Shown in pieces: positions 11,225 through 23,469 of a DNA stretch of 64,000 bases. Under the pieces are notes generated by a model. That model did no database searches. It saw only the letters and a program-made list of their open reading frames with translations, and had not been told where the DNA came from. Every line of letters starts with the position of its first letter. Position 1 is the first letter of the stretch. Position numbers and translations under genes: made by a program. Origin of the DNA: Micropterus salmoides (taxonomy: Eukaryota > Chordata > Actinopteri > Centrarchiformes > Centrarchidae); NCBI RefSeq assembly GCF_014851395.1, contig NW_024044459.1, forward strand, positions 6,919,100 through 6,983,099. Direction: 5' to 3'.

Positions 11225-14200
11225 CTCTATTATTAAGATAAGGTCTGACGTTACATGTGATTAGAAAAGAGAAGTATTAGTATTTTACACACTGAAATTC
11301 ACACATGCACATGGACAAATGGGAAAACATTTTGTGAAATAATTGTATCCTCTTTCTTGCCAAAAGCTCTTATGGAACTTTATGTCGGGTTCTTCTCAAC
11401 GGACACACGGCGTGTCAGGTTAACTACAGCAGCAGCTCCTTTTCTGTCTGAACTCAATACCTCTACAGCCAGTTAGCTCAGCCTAGCAGAAAGGCTGGAA
11501 AAAAGGGGGAAGAAGCAAGCCTGGCTCCACCCAGAGGCCCAAAATGCTGAATTATTCTTAGTATGGATGGTGGTCAGGAAAAACAGTGGAATAGTAACAA
11601 AAGCAATGGTTCGCAAATGTTGGTAGTAATCAAAGAAGAACTAGTAGTAGAGATAGTGATGGTGATGGAGGGGACTAATATTTTCCCCTTGCGCGTCAGT
11701 GCCACTGTGAGGTCCTGAGCAGCCGGCTGACAGGCCTGGTGATTAATGACGACAGGGTGTGGAGCTGCTCTTCAATTAGACGCCAGCTCTACCCCAGCTC
11801 ACCATCCCTGCTGACAGCTAGGACGGAGAGAGAGAGAGGGAAGAGTACTTAGTCTTTCTCTCTCTCTCTCTCTCTCTGTCTCCAGAACAAAACATTAACC
11901 TCAACTCCATGACTACCACCTCTGTGTTTAACATCAGGACACAATATAGAGCCTTCGGCATCCAACAGTGACCGCAGTGATAAAGCAACCCAGATGGCGT
12001 GAACACATCCCTCATCGGGGCCTGTCACACAATCTCTGCTTTATTTCTCCACGTAAACCCTGTGACTGAGTATTTTACATGTCTCCTTTGACTCCCCTCT
12101 CATTCATGTCTGCAGTCAGCCATGCTGTAATGCTTGCTACAATAACAGCCACATTAAAGACTTCCAGGTTGTTTAGCAGGTTTTGTGCTGGTTGGAGCAA
12201 CTTCCTCCCACAGTAGTGGGAGTACAGTAATGAACAGAGGAATAAAACGATCATAAGAATGTGACTTTCTCTTTAGTAGTGTGCAGACTTGTTCCAGCAT
12301 TTGGTTTATGAAACTTGCATACATTAGCCTACTTCAGAATGCTGGTTACTGCTTTCTGTCACGGGTGGAATTAAATGATTGTGGACAATTGTGATGAATG
12401 TGATGATCATAATACATGTCATAAACATAACATGAAATTAAAGTTTAACAAAGCAAACTGGAAGGAAATAGATTTGATTAACAATTTTCTAAATGGGCCA
12501 CTCTGTGATATAATGGTTCATGTTATCTTCTGGTTTTGTCCTAGAAAATAACATGCAGGCTTCAGGCTCTGTTACTTCAGTGTTTCAGTGTTGCTTCAGA
12601 GGCAGCTCAACACCGTCTCCGTACCGTTCATACAGCGCAGCGAGACAATGGCATATTAGCAAAATACTCCTGGAAAAAAAGGCACAGCGGCTGTAGACAG
12701 ACAGGGAGACAGCTTCACACAACATCCTGGAAACTCGGGTAAACTCCCACAACGTTACAGGAATATTTTTATCAGCTTGAGGTTGAACTAATCCATGCTG
12801 GTTACATGTTACATTTACTGCATATACTGTATGGTGAGTTCCATTTGACATGACTTGGTTTGAAATTCCCAAGTTCAAAGTCGGAAGTCAACTTGGGAAG
12901 TCGGGAGAATCCAAGATGGCTGTCGGGGTATCAACAGTAAATGAAAGCTGTAGTTTATACTGTTTATTAGCACTTCTGTGTACTTGTGACTCATTGAAAT
13001 GTTCGTACACAAAGTGCTGTCCAGCTGCCGACTGTATAGTTAACCTGGCTAGTTGTAAACAACGGAACGTAGCATTAGCCGACGTGCTACATCATTGTTA
13101 GCTCGCCTGTCTGCTTTTCAGTAACTAACTTTACTATTTCTGTGTCTTTCGCTGGAGTCTCAGCAATGTCAGCACAGCTACATGTACTGGATGGTAATGA
13201 AACGGTTAGTGAACTAGACTGAATATTTTAAAAGATATTGTTGCTACACTTCACAACAGTTAGGCTGCAGTAAGTAACTTTACTGTAAGTGGATGAGTCT
13301 TCCTCTGGGTTCTTGTGGCAGTTTTGTTGTAGTATTGTATATTATGTGGGTCACGTTAGTTACAGCAATTGAGACGGTGGAAAAGTGGGGACCTGGGTAT
13401 CGGTAAAATGTCAATAAATCTGAATTGAACGTTACAATGCAACAGCGACAGGTCCTAGTTAATGTAGCATTAGCTGGCTGTCCTGCCTTGCATCACTATA
13501 GGCTAGTAAACAAATCGCTCTACATTTGCTTTGTACCATTACATCACTTCTTGCAGGCTAAATCAACAATTTAACATATTACCGGTGCTACACAGGACAG
13601 ATATATGGGTCATGTTAGCTGGTGAAGAACTTTGGAAAGCATACAACATTGCACCGGATAACGATAGCAACTCCTCTGCGTTAGCCGGCACGCTAACATG
13701 ACTCTCTACATAACACAGCTTTTCTGATGTTCACCGACATCATCTGAATCTTGTTTGGTCTGATGGGCTTCAGCACATAAAAGGGTATTGTTGTTTTGTT
13801 TCCTTACGTGGAGTTTATGTTGGAGTCTGTGTTGTGCTAGGAGCCAGTTGTTTAGTGGGCGTTGTCGCTGTAGTCGGAGAGAGGCTCAGAAGAGTGCACA
13901 GGGCTTCATCCCGGCCTGGTGCCCTCATAAGAAGAAGTGTCATTTCTTAGTGAGGTTTGAGTCCATTGAAAAAAAAGACTACATATAGCCCCTTTAAAGA
14001 GAGAGTGGGCAATTTTACAGAGTAATTGTTGATATTTGAATTTAACTGTCAAACAAATACACCCCTCCATTTAGTGCTCCCTTAGAAGATCCAGCCCCAG
14101 ACTGATGAACGTGCATTGCCTAGACGACCAACACTAATCTGCTGGCTGAGGGCACGTTAGCCTCAATAAGGTGGCATGTTTTTTGCAGTACTGTAGGAAG

Positions 14201-14772
14201 TTTGACAAAAAGCCTATTATAAGCCTAATATTTAAATATGTATTGAGGCAAAATACTTTTTTAAGCCTTTTTGTGTGAAACAGCAAAGCTAATGTTACTC
14301 ACCTGTCAAGCAGAAACCTCCAGATCGGTTATTATTCCTTTCAGATCTCCAGCATTGAAACACCTCACCGATGTTAACACAGGAATTCGACCTTGCATGG
14401 TCATTTAACTTGTTTTACAATTTGTACTTTTCAGACCTTTTCCTCTTTGGCTAATTCTCAGCCATCTCTCCTTCCGGACAATGCCTAGAGTCCAGCCATG
14501 AATCCAGCATGTTCGAATGCACTGGTGTGAAGAACTTTCTCTCTCCCACTGTTCCTGTGCACGAGCGTAGACGCCACCGGTTGCTGATTGGCTGGAAAAA
14601 TATTGTGGGGAAGGTCCGCACCATTTTCTTTGTTTTCCATTTACAGAGCAAGGGTGGTGTAGGAAAACCAGATTGTTTTTCAGAGCACACACAAAAGAGA
14701 GCTATCGAACCGTGAGGAAATATTAACTAAATTTAAGATATGTGTATTGGATTACAATCGCTTACTATCCAT
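11225..14772. other. Intergenic, repeat-rich, no gene recognised
   Basis: No reading frame resembles a known family. A short (GA)n run (about 11826-11840) and a (TC)n run (about 11854-11877) lie close together and could pair as a hairpin. The segment 11690-11820 is complex, non-repetitive, contains ATTAATGA and CAATTAGA homeodomain-like sites, and may be a conserved element. The part from about 12580 to 13990 has the mixed composition of an unclassified dispersed repeat. Confidence 0.45.
11340..11560. repeat. Dispersed MITE-like repeat, family B, fragment 1
   Basis: Contains GTTAGCTCAGC and AAGCCTGGCTCC blocks that recur in other fragments of one repeat family near 14773, 25640 and 56843. 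An 85-bp part (11368-11455, TATGGAACTTTA through CTGAACTC) also matches 25797-25862. Confidence 0.6.
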
Positions 14773-15080
14773 TTAGAGAAATGCTTTGACATGTTTGGAA
14801 ATCCACTTTCTTGCCAAAATGTAGATATCACTCTCACATTTGTCTGTTAAATATGAAACTACTGCTAGCAGGTGGTTAGCTCAGCAAGTTCTGTCAAATG
14901 GTAACAGAATCTGCCCACCAGCACCTCTAAAGCTCCCTAGTTAACATGTAAGACTATATCTAATTTGTTTCATTAGTTTGACAAAAAACAAACTCTTTCC
15001 CCGTTTCCAGGCTTAATCCTAAATTTAGCTTACTGTTTCCTGGCTGCTCCTTCATAACAATCCTAACGATAGGATAACGG
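14773..15080. repeat. Dispersed MITE-like repeat, family B, fragment 2
   Basis: Contains TATCACTCTCACATTTGTCT, GGTTAGCTCAGC and TTTCCAGGCTTAATC-type blocks in the order seen in the more complete copy at 56843-57288, but inverted relative to parts of it. Divergent and without clear ends. Confidence 0.6.
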
Positions 15081-16600
15081 GTCATTATGGCATCTAAAAT
15101 GTGTTTTGTCCTTGTCACTAACTTAACAAAGGACATTGGCAGCTCTGTGAAGAAGCAGAAAGGCCCTGTAATTACTGAAAAGGCAATAAATTAGGATGCT
15201 GAGAAATACAATAACAATACTGTATTGCAATTTATTTTAAAGCCTTAAAATTAGGCTTTAATTTTCAAAGCTGAAATGTGTTGCTACACCAGTTGCTTTG
15301 CATGATTGCCCACCAAGTTTACTACAACAGTTCTTGATAACTGACTTGCATTCCAAAATCCTACTAACTTACACAGTCTATACTCACATGCACACCTAAA
15401 CATTTCAAATACTTGTTGTATGAGTTATTATATTTTGAAAATATTCAAAGTCTAACAAATGTAACTAAAAATGTACCAAAAATCTAAGTGATCATAAAAT
15501 GTCTGGTCTTGGGTTGATCCATTTATTTATTAGCAACAAAGAGGGGCTGTTAGCTCATCTGTAGAGAAACAGTGGTTTTGATTTGATTATCAGTCAGCCC
15601 TGACCTTAGCAAAACTCACTTGGCTTTGACATGGAAAGCTGCCCAGAGCTGCTGTGGTCTCTCCAAAGTTCCAGTGGTGTGAGTGAGCACCGTTAATAGA
15701 CATACCCTCCCTAACCACCGGTGGAGAAATGAATGTTTCAATTACAGTACGGTGCACTGCTAATAGCACTTGGACTGGGTGTCCAGCTGGATTCCATTTG
15801 TTGCCGAGCAGGCAAAGATGTCATGAGCATTCGGCAATGAACGTGCCTTGGCGGGGAATGAGGGGCAGCGCTGACGTTTGCGTTTCATGCTCTGATTGAC
15901 AACTTGGTTTTTTCTTCCACTTTGGGACGGCCTGTGGTCATACTGCATTCACCTTAAGCATCATGGGCCTAATGTCTGTTTTATGTCGCCCCTGTACAGG
16001 AATCCTGTTTCAGAGGCTGCCGTTATGATGATTACACTCATCTTATCCACTGCACCGCCGGCCAGGACACACAGTTTATACCCACATATATAGTAGCTGC
16101 TTAATTTCTCTTGCAGGATTATTGCAGCCACTTTAAAGTACATTTCTGAAAATACCTTTATAGTAATATACTGGATAATAAACAATGTAGAGAAACAGGA
16201 AAGATCAATAAGAGGGAGGATAAAATGCAATAAAGGTCACCACTTAGGAATGAGCATGCAGAAACAAGGCCAAACACGCTGATAAGATGAAGTGGAATAA
16301 ATTGCCTAAAACAATATATGTGAATCTGACTGTGTGTGTGTCCTAGCCAAGCGTTTTTTAAAAAAAGATATCAAACAATCTCTCTGTGATCACAACAACA
16401 CACAAGAGATGTTTGGTAGCTGAGTGACAGCACAGTTAGCAAACAGTGTGGAGAGTGTCTGTGTGCCCCCATCACTCAGCTGTGTGGTATTCAGACGTAG
16501 TTGCCTCACAACTGTTCAAACAGATACATTATTCCACTTGTCAACACATTGAAGGAGCCCAGCCCAGACACACACTTGCTGTATACATTACACATCTGCA
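15081..16600. other. Intergenic, no gene recognised
   Basis: No coding signal is seen. The segment at about 15620-15960 is non-repetitive and could be regulatory. Confidence 0.45.
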
Positions 16601-17136
16601 TACATCATAGGCTGGACCATTTTTACTGGGGCACGTGCCCCAGTGTTTATATGCTGTGCACCAGTAAAATAGTCAAGCCCCCTTGGCGTTGGTTTTTAGC
16701 GTTTTTGGTCTTGTAGGGCTCCGCGGTCAAGTTAGCTATAATAAATATCCGGTTAAACTTTCAAAATAAAACTACTGGTTAATGGTTAACATAGTTAACG
16801 CTGTGAGAAGGTAAAGCTATTGTCAGAGTTTAAAAGTTTGATAAGAGGATGAAGAGGGACTATCCTTTGGGGACCGAGAAAAGAAAAAAAGTTTTGGGAC
16901 CAGCAGTCAGGTAAACGTGTTCTCTCCTAACAAAGTCTGATGTCAGCAAATAACAGTAATGTTAGGTTAATGTGCAGCTGCAGTGCATCTCTCTAGTCTG
17001 TCTGTCTTGCTAACCCAGCAGGGCAGTGCAGCGTGCACGAAATGAAACTTGTGCATTCCAGCAGTGACATCAGTGGGACCAGTCCAGACCAGGCCTGTGC
17101 CCCAGTAGAGCTTTAAATCTAGCAACGCACCTGGCA
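16601..17136 (+). mobile_element. Possible hAT/ZMYM-type element fragment with transposase leader exon
   Basis: Two ends share TACTGGGGCAC in inverted orientation: at about 16624-16634, and as GTGCCCCAGTA at 17099-17109. Between them, at 16849, an ATG opens a short reading frame beginning MKRDYPLGTEKRKK and running to a good splice donor, AGgtaaac, near 16910. Short basic leaders of this kind occur at the start of hAT/ZMYM-like transposases as I recall them. The rest of the transposase is missing. The family assignment is inference. Confidence 0.45.
16625..16644. repeat. Perfect 20-bp palindrome with central E-box
   Basis: ACTGGGGCACGTGCCCCAGT is its own reverse complement and is centred on CACGTG. 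It lies at the end of the possible hAT-like fragment, so it may be part of a transposon end rather than a host site. Confidence 0.9.
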
Positions 17137-19039
17137 TACATTATGCAGTCAGTCAATACGTATAAGTTGTGTTTCCCTGTCTGTGTAACAGTGCATTAAA
17201 GCTATGAATAACTGGGTTTTTTGGATGTGTACAATGGCAACGTACATTTGGGGTGACTCTAGCCAAATTTTTGGCACCAATAATCATCTTGTTTTGTACA
17301 ATACTTGTTTTTAGTTTTGCCAGAGTTTTATTTAATTTTCCAACTTAGGAAAGAAAAAACACTTTACATTACATCATACATATACTTATTATCATGATAA
17401 ACATTAGTAGGAAAAGCACAGGTCCAACTAATAAACTAAATGGTGGCTCACTTCCATTAAGTGTCCTTGTAAACCATACAAGTGAGCTAGCATGTGAAAC
17501 AGCAGGACCAGCTCTCCTAAATGGAACAGACCCATTCATTTTATTAATGATGGTATTGTGCTTACCCATGCTTTTCCAGCTGTGGCATCAATATTCCTGC
17601 CATGAGAACTGTATATAAATTTTCTTGCAAATTTGTTTGGAATGCATCAAAATGGTGCATTACAATCGATTCAGGTTAAAGGGTTACTCAAGCAATTTCA
17701 TGTTGCACTTCCATAAAGTTTTTGAAAAGAGACAGATTTAAAACGAAAAGCCAAAATTTAATGCAAAAGAGGTTTAGATGTCTTGACTTTAGTCCTTAGT
17801 ATGGGTCAGGCACAAAACACTGGATATGGCATTCCCATAACGCATCTTGCAAAACAGCCACATCTTTCAAATTCCATGCACATCACAGATTTATAGCGCA
17901 GAGTTTCTGTTATAAATTTGCAATCTCCAAGCTTGAGCCAAGGTTTTTTTTCTCAGACTTGGCTAAGCCCCTTCCCAGCCACAGAAAACTTTATACAATT
18001 GTTTTCAGGCTTAATAGTACTACCCATGGATAGTAATGTTTAGTATATAATAATCTAGATGTGTAAAATCAGTGGAGTGGCACTTGAATGATTTCCCCAT
18101 GAGAAGCACTTTAATACTGTTCAGTTCTACAGTAAATATTCTGTAATTAGTCAGCCTGCTTTACATTCATCATATTGGAGGTAGACAAAACTACAATATG
18201 ACTACTTACTTCGACTACCTTTTTAACTCGACTGCAAGTTGGAGTCAGCTCTAAATTGCTGAAATGTATCAGTAAAACACAACATTTTTCAATGTGACAC
18301 TTTCAAATTCTGTTTTCAAAAATAAAAAATAAAGAAATACATTTTTTGAGGGGGGAAATTGAATTGTGGCTGGGTGTGTTGATTGCAACATGTAGGAACT
18401 CCTGGTCACATCAACTCATTACACACATTTTGCCTTACGTTTTCATATTTTCATTTACATGTTTAAGTTCCCGACAACCTTTACACACGTTCATAGTTCA
18501 TGTTAGTGGTTCCACACCATCCATGAGTTTTCTGTGTTTAATCTAGCACGACTGTGTCAGTGTGAGAGTGTGTGCTCACACACACAAGTTTATATTAGCA
18601 GAGGCCTTGCGGTTTGTTGAGTGAGGGTGAAAAAAATGTTTTTCCACAGGCGGCGTGATTATTTTTACTTTTTTGGAGAAGCCTTTTAGACGTTGAGAGA
18701 CCCCTCCCTCACCTCTACAGTCCCTCCTCCACCTTCTCCTCCTCTAATAGTGAGTTACCCACATGCCTATGATGGCGCTCTGGGCAAACAAAAAAAAAAA
18801 TATATAGAAGAAGAAAATGGGGAGGGGATGGGAGGCAGAGCCAGGGAGAGGGCGGGAAGGGAAACAGAGCTGATTATCCAAATACAGTCATTAAAGGGGA
18901 AATGTGTTTTTCAAGCTGTCAAGATGATTAATGGGTGAGAGCAAATCCTCACAAATGCTCTTGTTTAGTCTAACTGGCAGACACGATCCTGCCCATTGAT
19001 TTATGGCAGGCCTGCTGTGTGAGACCATAGTGAGGTTAG

Positions 19040-19073
<34 letters not shown>

Positions 19074-19916
19074 TTTGGGTGCACACGCATGTATTCATAT
19101 GTGTGGTGGCGTGTTGGTCCACATGGCCAGAGGAGTTGAGGAGGGATCAGGCAACAGAGGAGAGCAGTGAGGGAATTCTCCTCGTCAGCTTTTACCCTCT
19201 GCTCTGACAAATCAGCTACACAAACCAGAGAAGGTTAGCTGAGCCCTTTTTTTTATTTTATGGCTCCATGATTGAACATCAACAACAGGATCGATGCTCC
19301 ATAAAGAATGAATCAAACAGCTGTCCAAATGTACGTAGGCTTTCATTTGTCACTTGCCAATATACCTCCTCACAGATGAGATTGGAACAGAATAAGTAAT
19401 ATTTCTCTCATTGCTCAGCTGTAATGTTTATCTGGCCTGTGTTGTAGAAAACATTACCTAACAACACCTCTTTAAAGGGCAAGGAATTTACAATTGAATA
19501 AACAGCATGGTGTCAAGACATGTTTTTATGTTTTCAAATGTCTTAGGAATAATTTGTAGCATCCAAACTGTATCTGTGTGCTAAACATGAAGCCAAAGCC
19601 AGCAGCAAGTTCGCTTAGCTTAGCCCATACGCCCATACGCCCATAAATCTGTGGCTCTAAATCAAACTGTTCCTTTCAAGGTGGGAAGTTTGCACACATG
19701 AAGCAAGTTATTAGTAATTTAAAAGAATAGTTTAATGTGTGGAGTTTGGTGAAATTATTCTCACTAGTGCACGTTTTAACTGATATTTATTTTTTTTAGC
19801 TGCTGCCCCCTTCCATAGCAGTACATTGCTTAGCTTCTGTGCTACTATTCCTGTCTGCTTCTCCAAACTGGGGGTGTGCAGTCTGCCATAGCAATACACT
19901 CACTGCGTTTAAGCAC
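17137..19916. other. Intergenic, no gene recognised
   Basis: AT-rich non-coding sequence. A GT microsatellite is listed separately. A short tandem repeat of CCCATACG (three units) lies at about 19625-19646. The segment 18640-18960 is non-repetitive and unassigned. Confidence 0.5.
19043..19071. repeat. (GT)n microsatellite
   Basis: About 14 perfect GT units. Confidence 0.95.
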
Positions 19917-21214
19917 CTGTGCGGTGCGGTGCCCTTTGGTGTGAGAGAGCCGGGTTCAAGTCCCTACTGTGACCCATCCACCAGTGTATCCCTGAGCAAG
20001 ACACTTATCCGTTGCTCCAGAGGCGTGTGACCTCTGACATAAGCTGCGTTTCAACCAAAGGAACTATGTACCCCAGAAGTAGGAACCTTTGGAGGAACTC
20101 ACTGTTTTTCCACTGGAGGGGCCAGGGTCTAAATGTAGTTCTGGGGTCTTCATTTTACCCCCCAAAAAGTACCTGCTCGGGGGGGGGTAGTACTTTCCGA
20201 AAGTACCGGTACAATTGGCGAGTAGAGGCTACTGGCTGTAACTGGAGAATGTCTGCTGACGACTGCGCGTCTCTTTTCCACCTTTGTTTGCAAACCAATA
20301 AATCACAATCAACAGTCAGATAGCCACACAAGTCTTGCCGATGTGTTTTAATAACCTTCCAAACTGTCGCGATTTTATTTTTGTGTTGCTTTCTCTGTGC
20401 TGGACTTATTTTAAGAACTTGATGGTTTTATCCAGTTTGTTATCCACGCAAGTCTCATCGATGTCCGCCTGAGATTGTATGTCGGCATTAAATTTATAGC
20501 TGGGAAATAGCAGCCAGCTGCAGCGGTGTGTTTACAGTGAACAGCTGATGGAGTTATGCTAAATACTGGGTCCTGAGTTGTTGTTTTAAGTTTTCATCAG
20601 CCAGGAAGTTTCTACACGGAGCCGAATTCCGTCTCCTCTCCGTAACAAGCGAAACAGCTGATTACAGCAGGTAATAAAGCTGGTTAAACATCCCCTTCTT
20701 CCAACGCAGGCGGACACAGACGTGATGCTGCAGCTGATCTGCAGCTCTTGTCGGCTGGAAATGTTTAATAACCTTCCAAACTGAGAACTTTATGGCTTTA
20801 TCCAGTTTGTTATTAAATGTGTAACGAACTTTATCGTGTGTCTCTTCATTATAGCTCCCACACAAAAAAGCTGCTTTACTGGTTAAGCAAGCCTGTAGTT
20901 TTTCATTATATTCCAGTCAAATCCGATGTTCATTTATAAATGTTGCTCATGGATAGTGGTTACAAATAATGATGCCTGTGCATCACTTTGTATGGCTACA
21001 GCCTACGGCAGCTGATTAATTTGTCTAATCTTCGCAGGTCTTTAGACCACGGTGGAAACGCACACAACAGTGGGCTGAAGAAACCTTTAAGTTCCTTGAA
21101 AAGAGATCTGGGGACTTAAAAGTCCCCGGTACCTTTGGTCGAAAAGCGGCTATATATAGCAATTATAAGTCGCTTTGGATAAAAGCATCAGCTAAATAAT
21201 TAAATGTAATGTAA
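19917..21214 (+). mobile_element. tRNA-derived SINE split by a DNA transposon
   Basis: The head (about 19917-20040) carries an RNA polymerase III B box, GGGTTCAAGTCCC, followed by TGAGCAAGACACTT and GCGTGTGACCTCTGACAT. The tail (21152-21214) carries AAGTCGCTTTGGATAAAAGC. The same head and tail are found in a second copy at 31168-31846, which shows they belong together. Between them lies an unrelated DNA element at 20042-21151. Confidence 0.85.
20042..21151. mobile_element. Non-autonomous DNA transposon inside a SINE
   Basis: The ends are imperfect inverted repeats: AGCTGCGTTTCAACCAAAGG on the left, and CCTTTGGTCGAAAAGCGGCT on the right. About 1.1 kb, with no transposase recognised. It carries several GGAACT/AGTTCC and GGTACC-type motifs near both ends. 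The superfamily is not determined; the target duplication is too short or degenerate to call. Confidence 0.75.
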
Positions 21215-21269
21215 GTACGTCATACCACCCCACTCAAAAGAAATCAGAACTATCCCTTTAATTAGTGAG

Positions 21270-21455
21270 CGTTACACATTCTGGACTTTTTTACCTTTGG
21301 TCTGAGATAGTCTTCCTGTTTCCCCACGTTTCCAGTCTTTGTGCTAATGTAAGTATCCTCACTGCTGGCTTTAGTTTCATATTAACCATACAGACATGAG
21401 AGGAGTATCGATCTCCTCATCTAACTCTCAGCAGAATGTTAAACTATTCCCATAA
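21270..21455. repeat. Dispersed MITE-like repeat, family B, fragment 3
   Basis: Contains TTTCCAGTCTTTGTGCTAAT, ACAGACATGAGAGGAGTATC and CTCATCTAACTCTCAGCAG blocks also present in the copy at 56843-57288. Confidence 0.65.
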
Positions 21456-21798
21456 ATTGCAAAAACATTTCTCCGTTTAGGCACAGAGAGGAACTTTTCT
21501 CACCTTGAAAGAAATATAGAAATAGCACTGTGGTTGCTTGGGTGTAGTTTCCGGCTCATAAATCAACTTGCTGTTGGAGGTACATAGTCTTTACATGATT
21601 CATGTCCAAAACATAATATATATTCTGTTTTAGAATGGTATTTCACAAAGGTTTGAGAGACTATATTGCAGTATGTTGGTACGCTTTCTTGCCCACAATC
21701 GTCTTGTACTGGAAGGTTTCCAAGATTTGTACTCAGTTTAGATGATGTACTGCATTATGTGCAAGGCTAACAGTAATAAACCAAAACATTTACACATA

Positions 21799-22828
21799 CA
21801 CACTCACCGGACACTTTTTTAGGTACACCTTGCTAGTACCTGGTCGGTGTTGGAAACATTCCTCAGAGACTTTGGATCCATATTGACATGATAGCATCAT
21901 GCGTTTGCTGCAGATTTGTCAGCTGCAAATCTCCCATTCCACCACATCCCAAAGGTGCTGTATTGGATTGAGATCTGTAGTCTGTCGTGTTTAAACAATG
22001 CTCAGTTGGTACCTAGGGATAGCCAAGAAAATATCCCCCACACCACCACCAGCCTGACCCTTTGATATAAGGCAGGATGGATCCATTCTTTCATGTTGTT
22101 TATGCCAAATTCTGACCCTACCATCTGAATGTTGAGACTCATCAGACCAGGAAACATTTTTCCAATCTTCTATTGTCCTCTTTTGGTGAGCCTGTGTGAA
22201 ATGTAGTTTCTTGAAATTCAGTTTCCTGTTCGTAGCTGACAGGAGTGGTCTTCAGCTGCTGTAGCCCATCTGCTTCAAGGTTTGACGTGTTGCGCGTTCA
22301 GAGATGGTATTCTGCATACCCTGGTTTTAACGAGTGGTTATTTGAGTTACTGTTGTCTTTCTGTCATCTTGAACCAGTCTGCCCATTCTCCTCTGACCTC
22401 TGACATTAACGAGGCATCGTCCACTGCCGCTCACTGGATTGGCGACCGGTCCAGGGTGTACCCTTCCTTTCGCCCGATGGCAGCTGGGATTGGCTCCAGC
22501 CCCCCGCAACCCTGTACGCAGGATAAGCGGTTGACGATGGATGGATGGACCATTCTCTGTAAACCCTAGAGATGGTTGCGTGTGAAAATCCCAGTAGACC
22601 AGCAGCCTCTGAAATACTCAGACCAGCCCATCTGGCACCAGCAACCATGCCATGTACAAAGTCAATTAATTCCCCTTTTTTCTGCTCGGTTTGAATTTCA
22701 GCAAGCTGTCTTGACCACATTTACATGCCTAAATGCATTAAGTTGCTGCCATGTGATTGGCTGATTAGCTATTTGTATTAACAAGCAATTAAAAAAGTGT
22801 GCCTAATAAAGTGGCCAGCGAGTGTTTA
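21799..22828 (-). mobile_element. Second Tc1-like transposon, degenerate, with nested insert
   Basis: Left end CACTCACCGGACAC followed by TTTAGGTACACCTTGCTAGT; right end GTGCCTAATAAAGTGGCCAG, then CGAGTGT. These are inverted relative to each other. On the - strand near 22560-22720 a transposase helix-turn-helix can be read: GLSISEAAGLLGFSHATISR, then VYREW. The rest is broken by stops and by a nested fragment at 22439-22549. No intact enzyme is encoded. Confidence 0.85.
22439..22549 (+). mobile_element. Non-LTR retrotransposon 3' tail nested in Tc1-like element
   Basis: A 110-bp segment reading GGCGACCGGTCCAGGGTGTA at its start and GGATAAGCGGTTGACGATGG near its end, closing with GATGGATGGA. 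It separates Tc1-like sequence (TCACTGGA) from its continuation (CCATTCTCTGTAAACCC). The (GATG)n tail is of the kind known from fish RTE/Rex3-type elements; that family name is from memory and should be verified. Confidence 0.6.
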
Positions 22829-23404
22829 TACGTTTGTTTTGACACTCTGTATTTTCCGTTGACATAACACCATAGTGATCTGACCTCTGACCAATTGAAA
22901 TATTTTGCATTTGCTGAACTTAAATCAGTAAAACCTTGCTACTTGCTGCTGCAACAATCCATATTCACCATAGCCATAACTAAATCTTATTATTATTATT
23001 GCATTTGAATAAACTGGGCCTTCAAGGGATTTTAAAACAAACTCCATGAATTTATTGCAAATACTTATGTAGCCTGCTCTGATGGAAAGTCCCAGTGCAC
23101 CCGTCCCCAGAAGGTGAATACGTCACTGCAGAGTGGTCTCGTCCAGCACTCAGGGCTGGTCCAGATGGATGGCTAGCAGCTGTTGGCCCTACAACCTCTT
23201 CCCTCAGCGCAACCATTAGTCCTATCTGTCTGCAATTTCCTCATTCTTCCACAGTTTCCTCTAAAGTCCACTCTGATCGCTTTCCCACACCCCCACAGCT
23301 CAGCACAGCAAATACACTGTATGTACACTGCAGCAGCGTTTGGCCTGAGCAGACCTGGGCACATTCACTGGACCAATTACCCTGTCCACCCACACATGCA
23401 TGCA

Positions 23405-23407
<3 letters not shown>

Positions 23408-23468
<61 letters not shown>
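23408..23468. repeat. (CA)n microsatellite
   Basis: About 30 perfect CA units. Confidence 0.97.

Positions 23469-23469
<1 letters not shown>

Noticed and set aside
12585..12878. 97-codon - strand frame
   Set aside because: No ATG-supported start or known domain; adjacent sequence looks like a dispersed repeat.
19945..19975. tRNA-like B box GGGTTCAAGTCCC
   Set aside because: Lies in a SINE head; no cloverleaf with paired acceptor stem can be built, and the same sequence recurs in a second SINE copy.
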